Part shown: piece by piece, positions 1 through 15,600 of the stretch
Layout: each line of letters begins with the position of its first letter
How positions within the stretch are numbered: the stretch's first letter is position 1
DNA from: Baylisascaris procyonis
Taxonomy: Eukaryota; Nematoda; Chromadorea; Rhabditida; Ascarididae
Direction of reading: 5' to 3'
Length of the DNA stretch: 64,000 nucleotides
NCBI GenBank assembly: GCA_037389465.1
Contig: JAZARR010000185.1
Coordinates: forward strand, 62,001-126,000
Position numbers and translations under genes: made by a program
The notes under the pieces: generated by a model
What the model saw: the letters and a program-made list of their open reading frames with translations, nothing else
The model's database searches: none
Told to the model about the DNA's origin: nothing

Positions 1-3000
1 TTGTCGGACATCAAATATGAATTTATCGGACATCAAATATGAATTTATCGGACATCAAATATGAATTTGTCGGACATCAAATATGAATTTATCGGACATC
101 AAATATGAATTTATCGGACATCAAATATGAATTTATCGGACATCAAATATGAATTTGTCGGACATCAAATATGAATTTGTCGGACATCAAATATGAATTT
201 ATCGGACATCAAATATGAATTTGTCGGACATCAAATATGAATTTGTCGGACATCAAATATGAATTTGTCGGACATCAAATATGAATTTGTCGGACATCAA
301 ATATGAATTTGTCGGACATCAAATATGAATTTGTCGGACATCAAATATGAATTTATCGGACATCAAATATGAATTTATCGGACATCAAATATGAATTTGT
401 CGGACATCAAATATGAATTTATCGGACATCAAATATGAATTTATCGGACATCAAATATGAATTTGTCGGACATCAAATATGAATTTGTCGGACATCAAAT
501 ATGAATTTATCGGACATCAAATATGAATTTGTCGGACATCAAATATGAATTTATCGGACATCAAATATGAATTTATCGGACATCAAATATGAATTTGTCG
601 GACATCAAATATGAATTTGTCGGACATCAAATATGAATTTATCGGACATCAAATATGAATTTATCGGACATCAAATATGAATTTGTCGGACATCAAATAT
701 GAATTTGTCGGACATCAAATATGAATTTGTCGGACATCAAATATGAATTTGTCGGACATCAAATATGAATTTGTCGGACATCAAATATGAATTAATCGGA
801 CATCAAATATGAATTTATCGGACATCAAATATGAATTTGTCGGACATCAAATATGAATTTATCGGACATCAAATATGAATTTATCGGACATCAAATATGA
901 ATTTGTCGGACAACAAATATGAATTTGTCGGACATCAAATATGAATTTATCGGACATCAAATATGAATTTGTCAGACATCAAATATGAATTTGTCGGACA
1001 TCAAATATGAATTTGTCGGACATCAAATATGAATTTATCGGACATCAAATATGAATTTATCGGACATCAAATATGAATTTGTCGGACATCAAATATGAAT
1101 TTGTCGGACATCAAATATGAATTTGTCGGACATCAAATATGAATTTGTCGGACATCAAATATGAATTTATCGGACATCAAATATGAATTTATCGGACATC
1201 AAATATGAATTTGTCGGACATCAAATATGAATTTATCGGACATCAAATATGAATTTATCGGACATCAAATATGAATTTGTCGGACATCAAATATGAATTT
1301 ATCGGACATCAAATATGAATTTGTCGGACATCAAATATGAATTTGTCGGACATCAAATATGAATTTATCGGACATCAAATATGAATTTGTCGGACATCAA
1401 ATATGAATTTATCGGACATCAAATATGAATTTATCGGACATCAAATATGAATTTGTCGGACATCAAATATGAATTTATCGGACATCAAATATGAATTTAT
1501 CGGACATCAAATATGAATTTGTCGGACATCAAATATGAATTTGTCGGACATCAAATATGAATTTGTCGGACATCAAATATGAATTTGTCGGACATCAAAT
1601 ATGAATTTATCGGACATCAAATATGAATTTATCGGACATCAAATATGAATTTGTCGGACATCAAATATGAATTTATCGGACATCAAATATGAATTTATCG
1701 GACATCAAATATGAGTTTGTCGGACATCAAATATGAATTTATCGGACATCAAATATGAATTTATCGGACATCAAATATGAATTTGTCGGACATCAAATAT
1801 GAATTTATCGGACATCAAATATGAATTTGTCGGACATCAAATATGAATTTGTCGGACATCAAATATGAATTTATCGGACATCAAATATGAATTTGTCGGA
1901 CATCAAATATGAATTTATCGGACATCAAATATGAATTTATCGGACATCAAATATGAATTTATCGGACATCAAATATGAATTTGTCGGACATCAAATATGA
2001 ATTTGTCGGACATCAAATATCAATTTATCGGACATCAAATATGAATTTGTCGGACATCAAATATGAATTTGTCGGACATCAAATATGAATTTGTCGGACA
2101 TCAAATATGAATTTGTCAGACATCAAATATGAATTTGTCGGACATCAAATATGAATTTATTGGACATGAAATATGAATATGTCGGACATCAAATATGAAT
2201 TTATCGGACATCAAATATGAATTTGTCGGACATCAAATATGAATTTATCGGACATCAAATATGAATTTGTCGGACATCAAATATGAATTTGTCGGACATC
2301 AAATATGAATTTGTCGGACATCAAATATGAATTTATTGGACATCAAATATGAATTTGTCGGACATCAAATATGAATTTATCGGACATCAAATATGAATTT
2401 ATCGGACATCAAATATGAATTTGTCGGACATCAAATATGAATTTGTCGGACATCAAATATGAATTTGTCGGACATCAAATATGAATTTGTCGGACATCAA
2501 ATATGAATTTGTCGGACATCAAATATGAATTTGTCGGACATCAAATATGAATTTGTCGGACATCAAATATGAATTTGTCGGACATCAAATATGAATTTAT
2601 CGGACATCAAATATGAATTTGTCGGACATCAAATATGAATTTATCGGACATCAAATATGAATTTATCGGACATCAAATATGAATTTGTCGGACATCAAAT
2701 ATGAATTTGTCGGACATCAAATATGAATTTATCGGACATCAAATATGAATTTATCGGACATCAAATATGAATTTATCGGACATCAAATATGAATTTATCG
2801 GACATCAAATAAGAATTTGTCGGACATCAAATATGAATTTGTCGGACATCAAATATGAATTTGTCGGACATCAAATATGAATTTGTCGGACATCAAATAT
2901 GAATTTGTCGGACATCAAATATGAATTTATCGGACATCAAATATGAATTTATCGGACATCAAATATGAATTTGTCGGACATCAAATATGAATTTATCGGA

Positions 3001-6000
3001 CATCAAATATGAATTTGTCGGACATCAAATATGAATTTGTCGGACATCAAATATGAATTTGTCGGACATCAAATATGAATTTGTCGGACATCAAATATGA
3101 ATTTGTCGGACATCAAATATGAATTTGTCGGACATCAAATATGAATTTGTCGGACATCAAATATGAATTTATCGGACATCAAATATGAATTTATCGGACA
3201 TCAAATATGAATTTGTCGGACATCAAATATGAATTTGTCGGACATCAAATATGAATTTGTCGGACATCAAATATGAATTTGTCGGACATCAAATATGAAT
3301 TTGTCGGACATCAAATATGAATTTATCGGACATCAAATATGAATTTATCGGACATCAAATATGAATTTGTCGGACATCAAATATGAATTTATCGGACATC
3401 AAATATGAATTTATCGGACATCAAATATGAATTTGTCGGACATCAAATATGAATTTATCGGACATCAAATATGAATTTATCGGACATCAAATATGAATTT
3501 ATCGGACATCAAATATGAATTTGTCGGACATCAAATATGAATTTGTCGGACATCAAATATGAATTTATCGGACATCAAATATGAATTTGTCGGACATCAA
3601 ATATGAATTTGTCGGACATCAAATATGAATTTGTCGGACATCAAATATGAATTTGTCGGACATCAAATATGAATTTGTCGGACATCAAATATGAATTTGT
3701 CGGACATCAAATATGAATTTATCGGACATCAAATATGAATTTATCGGACATCAAATATGAATTTGTCGGACATCAAATATGAATTTATCGGACATCAAAT
3801 ATGAATTTATCGGACATCAAATATGAATTTGTCGGACATCAAATATGAATTTGTCGGACATCAAATATGAATTTATCGGACATCAAATATGAATTTGTCG
3901 GACATCAAATATGAATTTATCGGACATCAAATATGAATTTATCGGACATCAAATATGAATTTGTCGGACATCAAATATGAATTTGTCGGACATCAAATAT
4001 GAATTTATCGGACATCAAATATGAATTTATCGGACATCAAATATGAATTTGTCGGACATCAAATATGAATTTGTCGGACATCAAATATGAATTTGTCGGA
4101 CATCAAATATGAATTTGTCGGACATCAAATATGAATTTGTCGGACATCAAATATGAATTTGTCGGACATCAAATATGAATTTGTCGGACATCAAATGTGA
4201 ATTTGTCGGACATCAAATATGAATTAATCGGACATCAAATATGAATTTATCGGACATCAAATATGAATTTGTCGGACATCAAATATGAATTTATCGGACA
4301 TCAAATATGAATTTATCGGACATCAAATATGAATTTGTCGGACAACAAATATGAATTTGTCGGACATCAAATATGAATTTATCGGACATCAAATATGAAT
4401 TTGTCAGACATCAAATATGAATTTGTCGGACATCAAATATGAATTTGTCGGACATCAAATATGAATTTATCGGACATCAAATATGAATTTATCGGACATC
4501 AAATATGAATTTGTCGGACATCAAATATGAATTTGTCGGACATCAAATATGAATTTGTCGGACATCAAATATGAATTTGTCGGACATCAAATATGAATTT
4601 ATCGGACATCAAATATGAATTTATCGGACATCAAATATGAATTTGTCGGACATCAAATATGAATTTATCGGACATCAAATATGAATTTATCGGACATCAA
4701 ATATGAATTTGTCGGACATCAAATATGAATTTATCGGACATCAAATATGAATTTGTCGGACATCAAATATGAATTTGTCGGACATCAAATATGAATTTAT
4801 CGGACATCAAATATGAATTTGTCGGACATCAAATATGAATTTATCGGACATCAAATATGAATTTATCGGACATCAAATATGAATTTGTCGGACATCAAAT
4901 ATGAATTTATCGGACATCAAATATGAATTTATCGGACATCAAATATGAATTTGTCGGACATCAAATATGAATTTGTCGGACATCAAATATGAATTTGTCG
5001 GACATCAAATATGAATTTGTCGGACATCAAATATGAATTTATCGGACATCAAATATGAATTTATCGGACATCAAATATGAATTTGTCGGACATCAAATAT
5101 GAATTTATCGGACATCAAATATGAATTTATCGGACATCAAATATGAGTTTGTCGGACATCAAATATGAATTTATCGGACATCAAATATGAATTTGTCGGA
5201 CATCAAATATGAATTTGTCGGACATCAAATATGAATTTATCGGACATCAAATATGAATTTGTCGGACATCAAATATGAATTTATCGGACATCAAATATGA
5301 ATTTATCGGACATCAAATATGAATTTGTCGGACATCAAATATGAATTTATCGGACATCAAATATGAATTTATCGGACATCAAATATGAATTTATCGGACA
5401 TCAAATATGAATTTATCGGACATCAAATATGAATTTATCGGACATCAAATATGAATTTATCGGACATCAAATATGAATTTGTCGGACATCAAATATGAAT
5501 TTATCGGACATCAAATATGAATTTATCGGACATCAAATATGAATTTATCGGACATCAAATATGAATTTATCGGACATCAAATATGAATTTATCGGACATC
5601 AAATATGAATTTGTCGGACATCAAATATGAATTTGTCGGACATCAAATATGAATTTATCGGACATCAAATATGAATTTATCGGACATCAAATATGAATTT
5701 ATCGGACATCAAATATGAATTTATCGGACATCAAATATGAATTTATCGGACATCAAATATGAATTTATCGGACATCAAATATGAATTTATCGGACATCAA
5801 ATATGAATTTATCGGACATCAAATATGAATTTATCGGACATCAAATATGAATTTGTCGGACATCAAATATGAATTTATCGGACATCAAATATGAATTTAT
5901 CGGACATCAAATATGAATTTATCGGACATCAAATATGAATTTATCGGACATCAAATATGAATTTGTCGGACATCAAATATGAATTTATCGGACATCAAAT

Positions 6001-9000
6001 ATGAATTTATCGGACATCAAATATGAATTTGTCGGACATCAAATATGAATTTATCGGACATCAAATATGAATTTGTCGGACATCAAATATGAATTTATCG
6101 GACATCAAATATGAATTTATCGGACATCAAATATGAATTTGTCGGACATCAAATATGAATTTGTCGGACATCAAATATGAATTTATCGGACATCAAATAT
6201 GAATTTGTCGGACATCAAATATGAATTTATCGGACATCAAATATGAATTTATCGGACATCAAATATGAATTTGTCGGACATCAAATATGAATTTATCGGA
6301 CATCAAATATGAATTTATCGGACATCAAATATGAATTTGTCGGACATCAAATATGAATTTGTCGGACATCAAATATGAATTTGTCGGACATCAAATATGA
6401 ATTTGTCGGACATCAAATATGAATTTGTCGGACATCAAATATGAATTTGTCGGACATCAAATATGAATTTATCGGACATCAAATATGAATTTATCGGACA
6501 TCAAATATGAATTTATCGGACATCAAATATGAATTTGTCGGACATCAAATATGAATTTGTCGGACATCAAATATCAATTTATCGGACATCAAATATGAAT
6601 TTGTCGGACATCAAATATGAATTTGTCGGACATCAAATATGAATTTGTCGGACATCAAATATGAATTTGTCAGACATCAAATATGAATTTGTCGGACATC
6701 AAATATGAATTTATTGGACATGAAATATGAATATGTCGGACATCAAATATGAATTTATCGGACATCAAATATGAATTTGTCGGACATCAAATATGAATTT
6801 ATCGGACATCAAATATGAATTTGTCGGACATCAAATATGAATTTGTCGGACATCAAATATGAATTTGTCGGACATCAAATATGAATTTATTGGACATCAA
6901 ATATGAATTTGTCGGACATCAAATATGAATTTATCGGACATCAAATATGAATTTATCGGACATCAAATATGAATTTGTCGGACATCAAATATGAATTTGT
7001 CGGACATCAAATATGAATTTGTCGGACATCAAATATGAATTTGTCGGACATCAAATATGAATTTGTCGGACATCAAATATGAATTTGTCGGACATCAAAT
7101 ATGAATTTGTCGGACATCAAATATGAATTTGTCGGACATCAAATATGAATTTATCGGACATCAAATATGAATTTGTCGGACATCAAATATGAATTTATCG
7201 GACATCAAATATGAATTTATCGGACATCAAATATGAATTTGTCGGACATCAAATATGAATTTGTCGGACATCAAATATGAATTTGTCGGACATCAAATAT
7301 GAATTTGTCGGACATCAAATATGAATTTATCGGACATCAAATATGAATTTATCGGACATCAAATATGAATTTGTCGGACATCAAATATGAATTTATCGGA
7401 CATCAAATATGAATTTATCGGACATCAAATATGAATTTGTCGGACATCAAATATGAATTTGTCGGACATCAAATATGAATTTGTCGGACATCAAATATGA
7501 ATTTGTCGGACATCAAATATGAATTTATCGGACATCAAATATGAATTTATCGGACATCAAATATGAATTTGTCGGACATCAAATATGAATTTATCGGACA
7601 TCAAATATGAATTTATCGGACATCAAATATGAGTTTGTCGGACATCAAATATGAATTTATCGGACATCAAATATGAATTTATCGGACATCAAATATGAAT
7701 TTGTCGGACATCAAATATGAATTTATCGGACATCAAATATGAATTTGTCGGACATCAAATATGAATTTGTCGGACATCAAATATGAATTTATCGGACATG
7801 AAATATGAATTTGTCGGACATCAAATATGAATTTATCGGACATCAAATATGAATTTATCGGACATCAAATATGAATTTATCGGACATCAAATATGAATTT
7901 GTCGGACATCAAATATGAATTTGTCGGACATCAAATATCAATTTATCGGACATCAAATATGAATTTGTCGGACATCAAATATGAATTTGTCGGACATCAA
8001 ATATGAATTTGTCGGACATCAAATATGAATTTGTCAGACATCAAATATGAATTTGTCGGACATCAAATATGAATTTATTGGACATGAAATATGAATATGT
8101 CGGACATCAAATATGAATTTATCGGACATCAAATATGAATTTGTCGGACATCAAATATGAATTTATCGGACATCAAATATGAATTTGTCGGACATCAAAT
8201 ATGAATTTGTCGGACATCAAATATGAATTTGTCGGACATCAAATATGAATTTATTGGACATCAAATATGAATTTGTCGGACATCAAATATGAATTTATCG
8301 GACATCAAATATGAATTTATCGGACATCAAATATGAATTTGTCGGACATCAAATATGAATTTGTCGGACATCAAATATGAATTTGTCGGACATCAAATAT
8401 GAATTTGTCGGACATCAAATATGAATTTGTCGGACATCAAATATGAATTTGTCGGACATCAAATATGAATTTGTCGGACATCAAATATGAATTTGTCGGA
8501 CATCAAATATGAATTTATCGGACATCAAATATGAATTTGTCGGACATCAAATATGAATTTATCGGACATCAAATATGAATTTATCGGACATCAAATATGA
8601 ATTTGTCGGACATCAAATATGAATTTGTCGGACATCAAATATGAATTTATCGGACATCAAATATGAATTTATCGGACATCAAATATGAATTTATCGGACA
8701 TCAAATATGAATTTATCGGACATCAAATATGAATTTGTCGGACATCAAATATGAATTTGTCGGACATCAAATATGAATTTGTCGGACATCAAATATGAAT
8801 TTGTCGGACATCAAATATGAATTTGTCGGACATCAAATATGAATTTATCGGACATCAAATATGAATTTATCGGACATCAAATATGAATTTGTCGGACATC
8901 AAATATGAATTTGTCGGACATCAAATATGAATTTATCGGACATCAAATATGAATTTATCGGACATCAAATATGAATTTGTCGGACATCAAATATGAATTT

Positions 9001-9361
9001 GTCGGACATCAAATATGAATTTGTCGGACATCAAATATGAATTTATCGGACATCAAATATGAATTTATCGGACATCAAATATGAATTTATCGGACATGAA
9101 ATATGAATTTGTCGGACATCAAATATGAATTTATCGGACATCAAATATGAATTTGTCGGACATCAAATATGAATTTATCGGACATCAAATATGAATTTAT
9201 CGGACATCAAATATGAATTTATCGGACATGAAATATGAATTTGTCGGACATCAAATATGAATTTGTCGGACATCAAATATGAATTTATCGGACATCAAAT
9301 ATGAATTTATCGGACATGAAATATGAATTTGTCGGACATCAAATATGAATTTATCGGACAT
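1..9361. repeat. 22-bp tandem satellite/minisatellite array, about 425 units
   Basis: The stretch is a head-to-tail array of a 22-base unit whose core is TCGGACATCAAATATGAATT. It runs from the left edge, so its true start is outside the window, and ends abruptly at TCGGACAT followed by unique sequence. Nearly all variation is one G/A site just before TCGG (TTGTCGG or TTATCGG); rare units carry TCAGAC, CAACAAAT, GAGTTT, ATCAATTT or CATGAAAT. Because 22 is not a multiple of three, all six frames contain stops, so the array is not coding. The unit holds a short inverted match (CAAAT/ATTTG). Shared rare variants show that blocks of the array were duplicated internally (see findings). Confidence 0.98.
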
Positions 9362-12300
9362 ATGCAATCACACATGTATGATTTTGTCATAAAGCGTTTT
9401 TGTTAAAATTGCTAGAGAACGTTTCTCAGTTGAAATGACACTCAGTTCACATGTTTACACCAATGCGATGTGTACTCAAATGTTCTGTATCGTTTCGAAT
9501 TAAAACAATAGAAGAAAAGTGTCAATGATTTTATAAACGAAAACATAGGAAAAATGTTTTAAAGTGCAAATGCACAGTCAACATTAGTTGTTACTTTGTA
9601 CTTTAGTAATATATCAGTAATTTTTATAAGAATTTTGGCAAAATATTGTATTCGTACCGAATGCTCAAAAATATGACTGTATTTTATTTGTATTACTTTT
9701 GAAACTTCAAAATCTGCATTGCCTCGTAGGAAAATTCTTGGGAATAGAACAAGCATATTTTGCAATGATATCATTCACATGCGCTGTATGCAAACGGCAT
9801 TTGAGCGACTAAAATATGAGAATGTGAGCTGAATCGTTCAAAAATGAGGCATTTGCAATCCCGTTTGCTCTCATTAATCGTTTTTGGCTAGGGGTTTTGC
9901 TCATTTTTTTTTCGTTCTTTTTTAAAACGCAACTCGTAAACTTTTGCTTTGTCCCTAATCACTTGGGCATAGAGTGAGACTAGTATGGTGATTGATATAT
10001 CGTTGCACATGCAAATGAAAATGAAAAAATGAGACACATAATTGACAACTAGAGCACGAATTGCAGAGTCGCTGGAAGACGGCACAATGCATTTTTTAGC
10101 CTTTTCTAAGAGGATAAAATAATGGATCCCTTGCATCCTGGAAAGCTCTTTTTTAAAGAATCATTCGCAGTCTCCTACATAAGTGGTATCACGCCCAATT
10201 TTCTCGAGTGAGACTAGGAATGGTTACCATATTCCTGTCCAGCTTTGTAGACGAGTGGGATTCAAGCTCGGTCACAGAGAATGCTAAGCAGAATGCAACT
10301 AAATACTTCGCAAAACCGAGCACTTCTCTTCATGTTCCCCTGCATCTTAAGCATAACGCCTTCTAGCACACTAGTAAGACTGGAATTCAAATGAATGAAG
10401 CTAGCGGAACAAGCCTACAGAATCCAGTATTCACGATAAGTCCTAATTTTTTGCATGAGAATCGAAATGTTGTATGGAATTTCGAAACCTTAACACTCTC
10501 CTTTATGTTGTTTCATTTGAAAAACCTGTCCTTCTGATGCACTCTCTGATAGCACGAAGTGAGCCTAGCGAATGACATAGAATGCCAGCAATGGATGAAT
10601 AGTGCGCAGAAAGGACGCAACGGTAGAATGCTTCGCTGGGACGGACTGCAACCGCTTCATCAATATACACTACGTCAATTTGAATCTATATCATTATAAA
10701 AGCTTTGCGATTTCCTCTCCCTCCTCTCCTTCCCACTCCTTCACTCTTCGAGGAATGGCTTCGCGCCTATCGGAAATGTCACGGATTCTAATAAAATACA
10801 ATGGAACATATCCCAAATTTAAATGATCATTAAAAATTGAACATTTCTGCTTCTAATAATCCAGTCATTTGAAAAATACACAATACTATAAATCTAATAG
10901 TTTCATTGTCGGATTTCTTCTAAATAAAAAAAAATCCACTTCAATATGTGCCACTTGTCATTCAAAAACATTCGTTTAGTTTATTACTTAAGCATTATAA
11001 CATGCTACATGAACATTATATGATAGAAATAAGAAAAATACTAGCACGCATCACAAAACGATCGAAATTATCGCAATTAAACTTGAAAGCAAAAGCTCTG
11101 CGCCGTACAATGTCAATAGATGAAAGGACTTAAGATAAGCTATTTATAACATCGCGTTGCATAGCATTATGCAATTTAAGAACGATCACGTAGTGGATCA
11201 AATTGCAATGGAATGGTCAAACCTCTATTTTACTTTATCACCACTACTTTAGCCTTACATTATCATTTCACACTTTTTTCCCTCAATAGTCTCGATATCA
11301 ATGGCAATTTATTACGGATGAAAAGCATCGAATTCCACTTCATTAAGAAATTCTTTATAATTCAACCTTTGCAAGTGAATCTTTCTGTTACAAATCGTAA
11401 AGAATAAATTGAACAATTTCGAGCGAATCAACCAAATCCAACTCCAATTCTAAAATGTGGACATTGGGATTTGATGAAGTTGACTCCTCGAGTTGTGGTT
11501 CCGTCGAATGCAAAGTTGACGCTGACTTTTCCTGATACAATGAACGGCAGTCGGTTTTATTCGTAGCCATAGCATAAGCTATTTTTATGTGTGAGCAGTT
11601 TTATAATATTATAGCCGCACGTTGAATTGTTTGTTATGAGATTTGACTTTCCGTAAGTTTTCCACACCGTTCCCCTCAAGACTGCTTTGTCCACATTTGA
11701 ATGGATTAGCGATCAGGTAATATTTTATAAGCCAAAAGATGCTGATATTTCAATCGGTTTATGAGTTTATCTTCTCACATAATCGACTACAAGTGCTACT
11801 ATATTCCCATTATTTTATATTATGATGATATTTGAGCCATAATAGTAGTTGATTACACTTCGAGTTGCTATATAACTCAAAGGATCGACGACGATTCGTT
11901 CGTGCCTCAGTAATATTTCATGCAAATGCTAGGATAGATTGATCATTATTTGCTTATCAATATGTTTGTTTATCACTGCTTATCAATGAAATGTTAGGCG
12001 TATATGCATAATTAAAGTCGATATGCAAAATCGCGTTGGAGAAGATTTGTTATTTTCTCAAACATCGCAACATTAAAAAAACAAACTCGTATGAAATAAC
12101 CCAAAATGGCTAATTCACTAATCACCTATATAAATATAACACAATTAAGCACACATACGACATACATAATAAATTATTTTCAGGGAGAAATCATTGAAAA
12201 CAACAACAACACACAATATTTGATATTTGGTTTTCATGCTTTCATTCTCGAATTAATATGCTATCTTTTTATGGAAATTTTTCATAAATAAAAATTTTTT

Positions 12301-12606
12301 GCGTAATTTTTCATCGTTTGTAAAAATTTTTGATGGAATAATTGTTAGCATATTTCATATAAAAGAACGATATAATATGTGATATATTTGAGCGAATCAT
12401 GAAGCACCAAATTTTATGAATGAACTATTTGAACTTTGATAACATTCACAATGACAAATATATATTTGAGCAATGAGATCGAATAAATATGAATTCCCCA
12501 AAATAAAAAAATAAAAAAAATTGGAAACAACTTTTTCGTTTCTTTGGAGGACGAGGCCGGAAATTACGTCGTGAACGACGTGAGCTCGAACTCAAATATG
12601 CACCTT
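9362..12606. other. Intergenic, AT-rich, no confident gene
   Basis: This stretch lies between the satellite and the 3' end of the minus-strand LDLa gene. Two patches of higher GC, at about 10171-10366 and 11388-11570, have open frames on both strands that compete with one another, so no gene was called (see rejected items). The rest is AT-rich sequence with nothing recognisable. Confidence 0.6.
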
Positions 12607-15600
12607 TCACAGTTCGTGATGACTGCCTTGACCAGTTGCATGATCAGCCAGAAGCAGCACTGTGTTATAAATATGTTTCAGCTGCTCTTTTGTCTGAAAT
12701 TTTTTAATTCAATTAACGATTTATTATATTGGAAAAATCGCAACAGGACCCACTTGTATAACAAGCATAATCAACTTGAATTCATCTCAAATGCAACGGT
12801 GAATCACGATCCTCTATGTGGTTGTTTAAATCAGTACTGATTCATCAAGGGATTATAGAACTCTTTTATGGATTAAATCATCCAGAGGCAATAAATTAAG
12901 AATGTATGGTAAATGAGAATGAAAGCTTTCCAAAACCATCTCGCAAAAGTTACCGATGGGCACGTCTATTTTGTTCCGTGGTATTGAAAAAAAGCAAAAT
13001 GGAAGAGATAAATTAGCAAATTCAACTCAGTTCTTTTTTCGCTCTTTATTTATGTAAACTTTGTGCAGTGTGCAACTTCATAACTGTACAACCCCTTATG
13101 GAGTGTAATTCACTTTGAATGCAACCAAAGAGAACAGAATAGTGAAAAATCGATCAATAATAAAAGAGGAAAGAATACAAACCGTTGAGATTATATCTCT
13201 GAATGAATGCAATGTTTAACTCACTTACAGACTTATAAAAGAGACAATTCGTTGGGTTTTCATCCTCTCCTCCTGGGCAGTCAGCGATATCATCGCACAA
13301 TTGTTCGGATGTTATGCATACGTCATAATGATGTGAACTCCGTGATGGACACAACATTTGCTTATGACCATGTCGTGATGAGCCACAGCCTGAAATTCGA
13401 TGAGAGGAATTTATGCTTGATTAGCAACTGCTTTCATCCTCAGACAATTTCAATTGTCATTTCTTGACCTCGAGTCGACATTGTCATATTCTTCGCTACG
13501 CTTTTTAGAAAACTGAATTACTTCAGTTGATTCTATTGTCTCACTTTCTGTCCGTAAATTGATTCAGATGTCCCAAAAATAACAGCATTGAACTGAACTA
13601 TGGCTAAGACTAGTACTAAATGGCAGTTGACAGAAATAAAGCGAATTGAACCACTTCCAATTCCACTTATCTCGTCAGATGCCTAAGTGATGCTAAAAAG
13701 CTAGAAGTTTTCAATGCTTGCTAGCCAAAGATCATGAGCCTTAAACTTCATGGCCCTCAATTACGCAATGTACTCGAAAATATGAAACCATCCTAAACAT
13801 TTATTGTTTTCTGGTAACTAATAAAGCTACTTGATGAAATAATCGCCATTTTAAGAGGGCATATCTTGCTAGCTCTTTGGACAAGTTTAACTGCTTCTAT
13901 TACATATGGGTACTTGCAAATTTATTTAACTTTTTAGCTGTACAATGAGAGATATAAGTTACTCATCAAAAGTCTTAAATATTTCATCGTATATAAAATC
14001 GCAATTAAAAATATAATTTACATCTGTAATATATGATATTGTCCTTTAAATAGAGAAAACTAAAAACGGAAGAATGTAGACAGAAATCGATGAGATAAAT
14101 TTCACTTAGTGGTGTCTCTTTGTGTGGTATTCAAAGAACTTTTCATCATCTCTCACAAACGTAGAAAGGCAATTCACGAAGATTTGCAGAATTGATAAGA
14201 TCAACTTCTCACAAAGCAATAATGCTTTCTATATCATTCTATAAAATCTATTTTTATAAATAAAATTCTCTACTTATATATGATACAACAATCATTTCAA
14301 ATTTCAGCACATGAATTACACGCTATGTAAGTAAATTCTGTGCAATAGAATATAATGAAATTGTTTTTATATAATGAAATTCTACACAGTAAAAAATATA
14401 TATGAAACAAAAAATTTCAGAATCTCTTATAGTGCAATAGATTATTGAAATTATTCTATACTATGAAATATTTTCGTTGGTTTTCTAATATTCATCACAT
14501 TATTTTATGCTATGAGAATTTGAACTTCCTAATACACTTATGTACTTGGAAGCCAAAAATTTAATAAAGTCTTCAATCTTTCGGACGAAATATATTGCTC
14601 TAATAATGATAAAAAATAATTATATCCGTCACTGTTCACAATACAGACACAAACGTATACATACACAACACAGACTTACATATATACACATACACTAATA
14701 CACAAACAAAAAAAGACACAGAAACACGCATCTCCATATATACCAAAATAAATATAGGCCTACATTCAATTCCTCAATGTGGAAATTCTACAAATTTCCT
14801 AGCAACGAGAAAACATCAAGAACATAGAGGTTTTAGAGATGGACATCAGGAGATTCATTGTTGATAATAATATTGCCGGTTGAAAGTTTTTATATGTCAA
14901 TGAACTTGTAAGATAGACTCTCATTGTTTGAGCTGAACATAATGAAAAAGATGGCGTGGGATAAGGAGGAGGGGGATGATGAGGAGGGGGAGACAATACA
15001 TAGAAAACAACTAGTCATTGCTTGTAATGAATCACAGAACAGCAACCTCAGAGACACATCATGAAGTCCAACATGATAGCCTGGTTAACGGCTAGTTGCA
15101 ATCCAAGCGATCACCCCAACCAATGCAATCAATATTAGAAAAATAATGAAGTAGTGGTCTCTTAATTGAACTGTGAAAAATCTCAATCAAAGAACATTTT
15201 TGCTTGCATTCACCTCATTTTATGGAAAAATTTCCATATTTCATAAATATATCAAAATTTCATATAATTAGGTGTTTATAAATCATGAAAGAAATGATCA
15301 ACTCGAATAAAATTAGACAGGCCAGATCAAATTAACGTGTAGAATATGCCTATTAGATTTATCGTTGTAGCATCGCAGATTCGAAACTATCATAGAGACG
15401 GACAAACAAAGACATAAATGAGCAAACACATATTACCCAACAAGTGAAAAGGTCCGATGAGCTTGACGCGCTGTTATGTTCCTCTTATAAGGCCAAACCT
15501 CATAAATTACAACATATACTAAAATATGTGCAATAACGAATTCGAATTCTTAATCGTAAGGCCGCTTGCACTAAGATTCTACAAAAGGTCTTTTTTCGTG

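Noticed and set aside
1..9361. CRISPR-like direct repeats
   Set aside because: Units are contiguous with no unique spacers; this is a eukaryotic tandem satellite.
10246..10275. tRNA-like B-box similarity on the minus strand (GCTTGAATCCC)
   Set aside because: Only 7 of 11 positions match and there is no A box at proper spacing or cloverleaf.
10171..10366. Plus-strand exon-like patch (acceptor CATTCGCAG, 64 codons including VTIFLSSFVDEWDSSSV) and a minus-strand signal-peptide-like frame in the same bases
   Set aside because: Third-position GC is not low in either frame, the readings conflict, and no in-phase partner exon was found.
11388..11570. Minus-strand 60-codon frame (MATNKTDCRSLYQEKSASTL) and plus-strand frame (LTPRVVVPSNAKLTLTFPDT)
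   Set aside because: Both strands look equally protein-like; neither connects in phase to a known exon.
12544..12840. Plus-strand 98-codon frame and an overlapping charged plus-strand frame
   Set aside because: They are shadows of the terminal exon of the minus-strand LDLa gene, which has a strong acceptor and phase agreement.
13207..13467. Plus-strand 86-codon frame
   Set aside because: Antisense to the LDLa exon.
13452..13516. Minus-strand exon-like stretch FSKKRSEEYDNVDSR between the acidic and LDLa exons
   Set aside because: Its phases cannot be joined to either neighbour without a stop.
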